In this document: one piece after another, positions 1 to 5,889 of the stretch
How the letters are laid out: the number at the start of each line of letters is the position of its first letter
Position numbering within the stretch: the first letter of the stretch is position 1
Assembly (NCBI GenBank): GCA_001412335.1
Contig: LKUF01000375.1
Location: 1-5,889 of the forward strand
Reading direction: 5' to 3'
Source of the DNA: Methanolinea sp. SDB
GTDB lineage: Archaea; Halobacteriota; Methanomicrobia; Methanomicrobiales; Methanospirillaceae
DNA length: 5,889 nt
The notes under the pieces: model-generated
What the model was told of the DNA's origin: nothing
The model's input: the letters and a program-made list of their open reading frames with translations, nothing else
Database searches by the model: none
Translations under genes and position numbers: made by a program

Positions 1-2
1 AA

Positions 3-2570
3 CTCGTAAAAACCAGGTGGAACGATGGAACACATTCAGGAGAAACCGGAATCCTGCATCTCCTGGCATTTGAAAAGAGTGCGGACGAGCTGATCCCCGG
101 CATTCGCAGGCCCTGGTTTGTGTTGTGCATCAGCGACGCTCCTCTCGCAAAGACAGACATTGCAGACTACATCAACGCCTCCTGGAACATGGATCTTCCC
201 GTCCTCGTTATCCAGGAGGCACAATCTGTTCATGTGTATAGTTGTGTAGGAAGATGTTTAAAGCAGGAACCGATACCAGATCTCTCGCTGGATTTATCCG
301 TGGATACCGGGGTTTCAAAGACACTTGAAAACCTGTTCTCATTGCACGAGCCGGAAGGAACCGGATTCTGGAGATATATTGCCAGGAGGTATGCTTCCTG
401 CGATGAGAGAAGTATCGAGAATGTTGAAGGGAGTCTTCTCCGGACACTGGAGTCGTGGAGGGATCATCTGGCACGAACGATACGGCTTTCATCACCTTTC
501 ATTTCCGCGGGCGATCTCGATTCATACATAATAAAATGTGTTTTACAGCTCTTCTGGGATAAGACCATACATGAAACGGATGGAGAGGGGGAACTGTTGG
601 ATACCGCTTTGCCAGCGGGGTACACAATGCCTGAAGAATCCGCCCAACTTAGCCCTCCGGTTTTTTGCCTCCTGAAAAGAGGACTTGTTGCGAAAGGACT
701 CCTGGATACGGAATTTTATTTGTCCCTCATCCCCATCCCACGAATCGTATCGGCTTTTCATGGATTGCTGAAACAGAGATCTCGGGCTGAAATGATGGAA
801 TTGAGCCTTCCTCCTGATAATGTTGTCGATTATTGCCTTGGCCAAATAGCCCGGTGGAAAGTTACCCATCCCGGTGAACAAAAGGCAATACTCGATCCTG
901 CCTGCAGGTGCGGTCTATTCGTGAGCCGTCTCCCTCCGATACTCCTCTCATGCCCGGTGTCGGGGGAGACGATACTGCCTGAAACATCTGGAGGAACTCC
1001 AGTGTCCATGACATTTCCATGCAGACCGGACCTGGCCCTGATCGGTCGCACCCTTCCAGGTAATGAGGCTCTGGAGATTGCCAGGATGCTGAAGGGTGCC
1101 GATCCTGACCCCATGGCAGTTGATGTGTGCAGATGTATGCTCGCCCTGGTATTGCGGGAAATGACGCGAAAGGCGGATTGGACTGAAATATCCGGAGATC
1201 TTGCAGAAACACTGCAAAAAAATATAGTCACAGGCGATATACTGATTGGAGACGATTTTGGCAGAGTGGTTGAATGGAAATTTCCCCGACAGTCTCCCCC
1301 CGGTCTGAAGAATACTCCTGGAATGCCGGGTTTTTCTGATAAAATGACTTGTATGGGGGATATTGACGTAATAACCGGGTTTTTCGCCGTATCTGGATCG
1401 CGAATGCCAAAAGAACATCGTCATTATCTCCATACACGGTATTATACATTCCACAGGAACTCCTGCCCGGCATCGTGCCTGATCGAGCGATCAGTTGAAC
1501 TTCTCTGTCCCGGAGGGGCCTTGATTACAGTCCTTCCGGGAGAATGGCTTCGTTCGGATTCCTTCCGTTCTACACGGTCACTCCTCTCGAAAAACCGGAT
1601 CCATTCCATCATTGGCATCTCGTTTCGTTTGGAAAAGCCGAACGGGAATCCTCAGTATTCTATCCTCGCAGCCTCGCCGATACCTCCCGGCAGGGAAACC
1701 AGGATTGCACGGGTGGTGGCTTTACCATACGAAAGCCTTGATCAGTCCATACATTCGGGGACATTCTCCCTGCCGCAGGATATACTTGGTCCAGGCGGCT
1801 GGTCGTTGATCGACATGCGCATTGCAAGGCTCGAGAGAAAGATACGTAGCGGCCGGCCCTCGCTTGATGAGTATGTCATGGGCAGAATCTATTCTGGAGA
1901 TCTCACAGAAGAGAACTACACTACTCTCCTCTCGCGAAGAGAGGTTGGAATCCTCCAGATGAGGAATCCTCAAAAGACGGTCCTGCTCCGTCCATTCGTA
2001 TCAGGAGAATCCATATCCCGGTACGGCGCCCTGAGAGCCGATCGGTTTCTGCCGGCTGAACCTGTATCTGGAAGTTCTGACCAGGAGACGCGGTTGGATT
2101 GCAACCCCGCTGCTGGCCCGAAACTCTTCGTCAGTGCTGGACAGGATGGTATCTGTGGTACGCTTGACAGGGGCGGATTTCTTACCGGTCCGCGGGTGCT
2201 TGTGATTCCGGGAGATGATCTCTTTCTTCTCGCGGTTCTCAACTCCCGGATCTCATCGTTCTACCTGAACCGGCTCCAATCGCACCACCCGGATAAGGAT
2301 ATTCTCTCGCTTGTCCGTACTATGCCGATTCATGTGGTCGATCTGGGAGACCGTGATGAACAAATACTCTATCAACGCATCGTAACAGCGGTGATCCAGA
2401 TGCTTTCCTTAAATGATGCACTCGGGCATGATCACCAAAGAGAGGGGGAGATTCGTGCACGCGCTCATGAGATCGACCAGGAGATTGATTCGCTCTTTTA
2501 CCGCCTGTATGGCCTGTCTGACGAAGAGATACGGGTAATGATGCCTTCTTCTGGAGATTTAGCGTTATAG
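3..2570 (+). CDS. Eco57I-like type IIG restriction/methylase homologue, catalytic motifs lost (5' partial)
   Basis: The frame is open from the window edge to the TAG at 2568-2570 (855 codons), so the gene probably starts upstream. The first possible in-window start, GTG at 120, has no convincing ribosome binding site; residues below count from it. A helical region near 135-150 (YIIKCVLQLFWDKTI) resembles the one before the methylase core in Eco57I-like enzymes. The core follows: degenerate motif X (LPPDNVVDY, ~239-247), motif I as DPACRCG (259-265; family DPACGSG), the ADPDPMAV segment (~327-334), and a GDILIGDDF segment like the family's GNSLIGxDF. After IDV (415-417), where N6-adenine methylases carry NPPY, this protein reads FFAV (421-424). 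Flanking LLCPGGALITVLPGEWLRS is well conserved. A TaqI-like target-recognition domain spans ~620-735 (LLRPFV, LLAVLNSRI), and the family tail IDSLFYRLYGLSDEEIRV lies near 789-806. Family membership is confident. Loss of methyltransferase activity is inferred from the motifs. Any N-terminal nuclease would lie upstream and is unseen. Confidence 0.8.
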   Translation, partial: LVKTRWNDGTHSGETGILHLLAFEKSADELIPGIRRPWFVLCISDAPLAKTDIADYINASWNMDLPVLVIQEAQSVHVYSCVGRCLKQEPIPDLSLDLSVDTGVSKTLENLFSLHEPEGTGFWRYIARRYASCDERSIENVEGSLLRTLESWRDHLARTIRLSSPFISAGDLDSYIIKCVLQLFWDKTIHETDGEGELLDTALPAGYTMPEESAQLSPPVFCLLKRGLVAKGLLDTEFYLSLIPIPRIVSAFHGLLKQRSRAEMMELSLPPDNVVDYCLGQIARWKVTHPGEQKAILDPACRCGLFVSRLPPILLSCPVSGETILPETSGGTPVSMTFPCRPDLALIGRTLPGNEALEIARMLKGADPDPMAVDVCRCMLALVLREMTRKADWTEISGDLAETLQKNIVTGDILIGDDFGRVVEWKFPRQSPPGLKNTPGMPGFSDKMTCMGDIDVITGFFAVSGSRMPKEHRHYLHTRYYTFHRNSCPASCLIERSVELLCPGGALITVLPGEWLRSDSFRSTRSLLSKNRIHSIIGISFRLEKPNGNPQYSILAASPIPPGRETRIARVVALPYESLDQSIHSGTFSLPQDILGPGGWSLIDMRIARLERKIRSGRPSLDEYVMGRIYSGDLTEENYTTLLSRREVGILQMRNPQKTVLLRPFVSGESISRYGALRADRFLPAEPVSGSSDQETRLDCNPAAGPKLFVSAGQDGICGTLDRGGFLTGPRVLVIPGDDLFLLAVLNSRISSFYLNRLQSHHPDKDILSLVRTMPIHVVDLGDRDEQILYQRIVTAVIQMLSLNDALGHDHQREGEIRARAHEIDQEIDSLFYRLYGLSDEEIRVMMPSSGDLAL

Positions 2571-2611
2571 TACCGGAAAAACGATTTCAGATGGGAACCC
2601 CGGTATTTTTT
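2571..2611. terminator. Possible bidirectional terminator between convergent genes
   Basis: TACCGG (2571-2576) and CCGGTA (2600-2605) form a perfect 6-bp inverted repeat around a 23-base loop. A run of six T (2606-2611) follows on the plus strand. On the minus strand, the A run at 2577-2581 reads as five T downstream of the aminotransferase stop. It sits immediately after the methylase-like stop codon and 19 bases beyond the aminotransferase stop. The loop is long, so the T tracts, which are what archaeal RNA polymerase mainly responds to, are the stronger part of the case. Confidence 0.4.
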
Positions 2612-2629
2612 GAGATAGTTGCCCAGGAA

Positions 2630-3808
2630 CTACATCAGCCTGCGGATGACCGTCGAGAGTCTCTCCAGGCCTTCCCTGATCTGATCCTGGCCGGCACTGG
2701 AGAAGTTCAGCCTGATGGTATCCTCCCCCCCTCCATTCACGTAGAATGGGATGCCTGGAAGGACTGCAACTTTTTCTTTAATTCCCTCGGAAAAAACCTT
2801 CATCGAGGACATCTTCGGTGGTAACGTGGCCATCATGAACATTCCTCCCTGCGGATGGGTATGAGACATCGGGGAGGGAAAGAGATCGTCAAGGAGATCG
2901 CACATCAGGCGGCAGTTATCACCGTACCTCCTGCAAATGGCACGAAGGTTTGAGTCGATATCGGTCCGCTCCAGGTACCTTGACAGTATCTTCTGGGAGA
3001 GGAAATTGGAATGGAGGTCTGCAGCCTGTTTTGCCACGTTGAATTCCCTTAATATGCCTGCAGGAGCAAACAGCCATCCAATACGCAGACCGGGGGATAT
3101 TATCTTCGAAAACGATCCGCTCATGATAGTCTGCCGGACAAGGTACTTCTTCACCGGTGGGCGGGGCTTTCCATCAAAGAACAACTCGCCGAAGGCGTCA
3201 TCCTCGTAAAAGACGGTATCGGAGTCATCGAGACATTCGGCCAATGCTTTTCGGGTTTCGGATGAATAGCTGACCCCGGATGGATTCTGGGAGTTTGGAA
3301 TCCCATAGAAGAACTTGGGGGAAAAATCCCGAATCATCGCCGAGAACTCCTCGGTATCTGGTCCGTCCTCACGAAGACTTACCGGATAAAATTCCGGTTC
3401 GTACAGGGAGAAGGCTTCGGCTGCCCCGAGATAACCGGGCTGTTCGATTCCAATACCGTCTCCGGGATCTAAAAAGATCTTTGCCGCAAGATCCAGGCAC
3501 TGCTGTGATCCGTTGACGATCTGGATCTCTGAAGCATCCGCCGGGATGTTATGCCTCTTCCGGTACCTCGAGGCAATATATTCGCGGAGCGGGAGATACC
3601 CGTCAGTCGTGCTGTACTGAAGAGCTTCTCTCCCACCCTGTTCGAGGACATCCATCGCAGCACGTGAGATGCCTTCCACGTCAATCAGGTCGGAGGCGGG
3701 AAGGCCCCCTGCGAATGATATGATCTCCGGATCCCGTGACACCCTGAAGAGCTCTTCGAGGAACGATTTCGGGGCATACATCATCCTCCTGGCAAACCGG
3801 TACTCCAT
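2630..3808 (-). CDS. PLP-dependent class I/II aminotransferase (2-aminoadipate/aromatic type)
   Basis: This is a complete 392-residue fold-type I aminotransferase, normal length for the family, and should be a soluble cytoplasmic homodimer that transfers amino groups between an amino acid and 2-oxoglutarate. Visible family features, in order, are SFAGGLP (31-37) near the N-terminus, NGSQQCLD (99-106) for the cofactor phosphate, QPGY (123-126), NPSG (175-178), YEDDAFGEL (201-209) with the aspartate that contacts the pyridine nitrogen, GSFSK (231-235) with the Schiff-base lysine K235, PGLRIGW (239-245), and TIRLNFS (364-370) whose R366 should bind the substrate carboxylate. It has the pattern of the LysN / archaeal aromatic aminotransferase / MocR-type catalytic domain group, but no winged-helix regulator domain. 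Substrate cannot be assigned; 2-aminoadipate, aromatic or branched-chain amino acids are the likely options. The ATG start is supported by a ribosome binding site 7 bases upstream. It converges on the methylase-like gene and diverges from the phosphatase gene. Confidence 0.92.
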   Translation of the reverse strand: MEYRFARRMMYAPKSFLEELFRVSRDPEIISFAGGLPASDLIDVEGISRAAMDVLEQGGREALQYSTTDGYLPLREYIASRYRKRHNIPADASEIQIVNGSQQCLDLAAKIFLDPGDGIGIEQPGYLGAAEAFSLYEPEFYPVSLREDGPDTEEFSAMIRDFSPKFFYGIPNSQNPSGVSYSSETRKALAECLDDSDTVFYEDDAFGELFFDGKPRPPVKKYLVRQTIMSGSFSKIISPGLRIGWLFAPAGILREFNVAKQAADLHSNFLSQKILSRYLERTDIDSNLRAICRRYGDNCRLMCDLLDDLFPSPMSHTHPQGGMFMMATLPPKMSSMKVFSEGIKEKVAVLPGIPFYVNGGGEDTIRLNFSSAGQDQIREGLERLSTVIRRLM

Positions 3809-3815
3809 CAGCTGT

Positions 3816-3824
3816 TCCTTCCTC
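3816..3824 (-). promoter_or_regulatory. Ribosome binding site of the aminotransferase
   Basis: On the minus strand the sequence GAGGAAGGA ends 7 bases before the ATG. It is purine-rich, partly matches the anti-Shine-Dalgarno complement, and fixes the start codon at 3808. Confidence 0.65.
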
Positions 3825-3966
3825 GTGTAATAATTTTCGTGTACATCAAGAAAAATGCTTGCGAGTTAAAAAAACAGAGAATTGACCCGTAAAATTTCGA
3901 TTCTGCCATCGGGCCCGCACGCAACCCGGGAAAAGTATTGTAAGAGATCCAGACAAAAAATACTGG

Positions 3967-4007
3967 TCCCAGGATACGGTTCATCAACCGTCTCCCATAG
4001 GATACGG
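3967..4007. repeat. Imperfect direct repeat upstream of the phosphatase gene
   Basis: AGGATACGG occurs at 3971-3979 and again at 3999-4007, 28 bases apart. Each copy is preceded by TCCC (3967-3970 and 3993-3996), with two extra bases (AT) in the second, so the match extends to TCCC-(AT)-AGGATACGG. The first copy overlaps the left arm of the inverted repeat. It could be a paired binding site or the trace of a short local duplication. Confidence 0.4.
3976..3991. repeat. Perfect inverted repeat upstream of the phosphatase gene
   Basis: ACGGTT (3976-3981) and AACCGT (3986-3991) are exact inverted copies separated by CATC. The element ends 24 bases before the phosphatase ATG and lies 12 bases downstream of the AAAAAATACT promoter candidate, so it could be an operator near the transcription start or a small hairpin in the leader. 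No protein is known to bind it. Confidence 0.45.
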
Positions 4008-4015
4008 ACTGCCCG

Positions 4016-5889
4016 ATGATTTCCATACCGAGACTCACCCTGCGCCAGACTTTGATCGTATCCATCAGCCTGATCATTCTCATCGTGATCGGGTTTCTCC
4101 TCACCTTTACATATATCCAGGCAAAAAACGAGATCATCCGCCAGGACAGGAAACTGGAAGAGTTCGGCGAGATGAACCTCGCCGAGTCATTGTCACTTGT
4201 CGATCGTGGACTGAAATTGTTCGATGACTCCCTGAATTCGAAGATGGAGGAAGCTTTTTCCATCTTCCTCGCAGGATACCGTGATTCGGGGGGAGATCCG
4301 GGCGGGATGGACCTACCGGCATTAAAGTCCCTCATCTCCCGGGACATGGACGGGGAGATCGATCTCTACGTGATCAATGAATCGGGTGTCATCATCGCAT
4401 CGACCGTTCCCGACGTGATGTACCTCGATTTCAGGAATTATCCCGAGTTTTATGATTCAATTACAGAGATCAGACTCGGCGAGGGTTTTGCCGCCGACAG
4501 GGTTGTGCGTTCCGTCGAGAATACGAGTGCCGGGACAGTCACCGGGAAACTGAGGAAATTTGCGTTTATGCCGAGTCCTGACCACAGGTACCTGCTCGAG
4601 ATGGGGCTTGTAGCCGACAGTTTCGAGACAGAGCGATCCGGCCTTTCGTACGTTGACGCCGGGCAGAGGATCGCGGACCTCAACCCAAATATCCAGAGCA
4701 TACGGATATTTGATTTCAACCGCAATCTCCTCCTCGAACAGGGTGCAGTCCAGACCTGTAGTGTAAACCGCACCCTTCTCGACGAGGTCTTCCTGTTACA
4801 GAAGAGTATGACAAGGCCGGACCCGGTCAACAACACCGTGATGAAGTATCTCTTCGTTGACTTGAAAAGCGAGGAATCCGCATCCGATATGAGCCTCGTG
4901 GCAGAGATCACTTACTCCAGTACACTCCTCCGCGAACAACTCGAACAGATACTCCTCTTTTACCTCCTGATTGCAACGATAACCATCATGATGGGCATCG
5001 CAGTCACCTATTCCGTGACACGGTATCTCACAAACCCAATCGGCGAGATAGTGGAGGATGTGGAAGAGATTGCCATGGGCAACCTGGATCATACTATCCG
5101 GAGTATGCCCAATCCTGAATTCAGACGGCTTGAGAGTGCTATAAACACCATGGTCTCGGAGATCCGGGATATAAGCGGTGAACTTGAACGGGAGAAGGCC
5201 GAACTTCGTATCGCATCCGAAATACAGAGGACCTTCCTTCCCCGAACTCTTCCCGTGATTACGAACTACGAGATTGCTGCAGAAAATGTTCCGGCGATGG
5301 AAGTAGGCGGCGACTTTTACGATTTTATCCCGCTTGGTGAGCAGCGAACCGGCTTCGTCATTGCAGATGTGGCGGGAAAGGGGATTTCGGCGGCACTCTT
5401 CATGGCTCTCTCCAGGTCTATTGTCAGGGGGATTGCGGCCGCTGAGCCGGATATCCAGGCAGCAATGGAAGAATCAAACAATCTCGTTACAGCCGATGCG
5501 GTTTCAGGCATGTTTGTCACGCTGTTTTACGGCGTCCTGGATGAGACGACAGGGGAATTGTCATACGTGAATGCCGGCCACAACCCGCCGTTCCACTACC
5601 GTGCCGGGACAGAGGATATCGTTGCACTGATGCCGACAGGAATCGTGCTCGGAGTCGATCAGGGCATGAAATATGGTCTCGGAACTGCAACACTCAGCGA
5701 GGGCGATGTGCTGGTCATGTATACCGACGGCGTGACCGAGGCCTTCAACGAGTCCGGAGAGCAGTTCGGGGAAGAGCGGTTGCTGCAGGTAATGAGAGAC
5801 GCCCACCGCATGGATGCCCGGTCGATTCTTGATTCCATACGGGAAGGAGCGGTCAGCTTCACCGGTGAAGCTCCCCAGTCGGACGATAT
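4016..5889 (+). CDS. Membrane sensor serine phosphatase: Cache-HAMP-PPM (RsbU/SpoIIE-like), 3' partial
   Basis: The gene runs off the right edge after 624 codons. ATG at 4016 is the first start after an in-frame TAG (3998-4000) and lies just before a transmembrane helix; its ribosome binding site is weak (AGGAT, about 12 bases upstream). Domains: transmembrane helix ~12-33; external sensor ~35-308 that looks like a double Cache domain (DLYVINESGVIIAS at 117-130, IQSIRIFDFNRNLLLE at 226-241); second helix ~311-334; HAMP ~335-388 (YLTNPIGEI, MGNLDHTI); linker helix ending IQRTFLPRTLP (403-413), typical of RsbU-type phosphatases; PPM domain to the end. Metal-site motifs are intact: GGDFYDF (431-437, D433), IADVAGKG (449-456, D451), NAGHNPP (519-525), YTDGVTEAF (569-577, D571) and the start of the terminal DDxT at 623-624. 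Only the last strand or so should be missing. The expected role is dephosphorylating a phosphoserine on a STAS-domain antagonist in response to an external ligand. The substrate is unseen. Activity is predicted from intact motifs. Confidence 0.92.
   Translation, partial: MISIPRLTLRQTLIVSISLIILIVIGFLLTFTYIQAKNEIIRQDRKLEEFGEMNLAESLSLVDRGLKLFDDSLNSKMEEAFSIFLAGYRDSGGDPGGMDLPALKSLISRDMDGEIDLYVINESGVIIASTVPDVMYLDFRNYPEFYDSITEIRLGEGFAADRVVRSVENTSAGTVTGKLRKFAFMPSPDHRYLLEMGLVADSFETERSGLSYVDAGQRIADLNPNIQSIRIFDFNRNLLLEQGAVQTCSVNRTLLDEVFLLQKSMTRPDPVNNTVMKYLFVDLKSEESASDMSLVAEITYSSTLLREQLEQILLFYLLIATITIMMGIAVTYSVTRYLTNPIGEIVEDVEEIAMGNLDHTIRSMPNPEFRRLESAINTMVSEIRDISGELEREKAELRIASEIQRTFLPRTLPVITNYEIAAENVPAMEVGGDFYDFIPLGEQRTGFVIADVAGKGISAALFMALSRSIVRGIAAAEPDIQAAMEESNNLVTADAVSGMFVTLFYGVLDETTGELSYVNAGHNPPFHYRAGTEDIVALMPTGIVLGVDQGMKYGLGTATLSEGDVLVMYTDGVTEAFNESGEQFGEERLLQVMRDAHRMDARSILDSIREGAVSFTGEAPQSDD

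Larger units (their letters stand above)
3809..4015. promoter_or_regulatory. Divergent intergenic region with promoter candidates
   Basis: This 207-bp region separates two divergently transcribed genes and must hold a promoter for each. For the aminotransferase, the minus strand shows the AT-rich candidates CGAAATTTTA (3899-3890), which resembles a BRE plus TATA box, and TTTTTTTAAC (3874-3865). A third, CGAAAATTATTA (3839-3828), lies too close to the ATG to leave room for the ribosome binding site in the transcript. For the phosphatase, ACAAAAAATACT (about 3953-3964) is the best candidate. None is a perfect archaeal box, so the assignments are tentative. No small gene is evident here. Confidence 0.35.

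Noticed and set aside
25..93. ATG at 25 with a GGTGG sequence just upstream, giving a 22-codon frame
   Set aside because: The frame closes at 91-93 and differs from the methylase-like frame, which is itself open through this stretch. A frameshifted gene start is possible but not supported.
120..122. GTG at 120 as the true start of the methylase-like gene
   Set aside because: No convincing ribosome binding site precedes it, the frame stays open to the window edge, and the predicted protein would begin inside a hydrophobic strand (PWFVLCIS).
208..1473. Several overlapping minus-strand open frames of 81-168 codons opposite the methylase-like gene
   Set aside because: They lie wholly inside a gene with strong family motifs, show no recognisable domains, and overlap one another in different frames.
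1928..1944. Hairpin CCTCTC-GCGAA-GAGAGG
   Set aside because: It lies inside the methylase-like coding region and has no T tract; short stems of this size occur by chance.
3808..4347. 179-codon minus-strand open frame spanning the divergent intergenic region
   Set aside because: It is antisense to the membrane anchor and sensor of the phosphatase, has no recognisable domain, and would fill the promoter region of both neighbours.
4450..5092. Minus-strand open frames opposite the phosphatase sensor domain
   Set aside because: They are antisense to a well-supported gene, with low-complexity Ser/Arg-rich translations typical of shadow frames.
1..5889. CRISPR arrays, tRNA or rRNA genes, insertion sequences
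   Set aside because: No spaced repeat array, cloverleaf-like segment, transposase motif or terminal inverted repeats were seen on either strand by eye.

Overview
The window most likely comes from a euryarchaeal methanogen-type genome of the Methanomicrobiales kind. This is inferred from protein style: a Cache-HAMP-PPM phosphatase with the bacterial RsbU/SpoIIE architecture, an archaeal-style class I aminotransferase, moderate GC and AT-rich upstream regions. No rRNA or marker gene is present to prove it, and a bacterial origin is not strictly excluded.

Layout: (1) Positions 1-2570, plus strand, hold a long gene whose 5' end lies outside the window. It has the full architecture of an Eco57I-like type IIG restriction-modification methylase (helical region, N6-adenine methyltransferase core, TaqI-like target-recognition domain, conserved C-terminal tail). 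Its catalytic motif and SAM-binding motifs are replaced, while the reading frame is intact over at least 855 codons. (2) A 59-bp convergent gap (2571-2629) contains a hairpin flanked by T/A runs that could end transcription from both sides. (3) Positions 2630-3808, minus strand, encode a complete PLP-dependent class I aminotransferase of the 2-aminoadipate/aromatic type. (4) A 207-bp divergent intergenic region (3809-4015) carries a good ribosome binding site for the aminotransferase, AT-rich promoter candidates, a perfect 6-bp inverted repeat and an imperfect direct repeat. (5) Positions 4016-5889, plus strand, encode a membrane-anchored Cache-HAMP-PPM (RsbU/SpoIIE-like) serine phosphatase that runs off the right edge within a few residues of its final metal-binding motif.

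The three genes do not form one operon: the first two converge and the last two diverge. No shared pathway can be read from the sequence. The two points most worth following are the apparently catalytically dead yet intact methylase-like protein, and an extracellular-sensing partner-switching phosphatase in what is probably an archaeon, a domain with no sigma factors.
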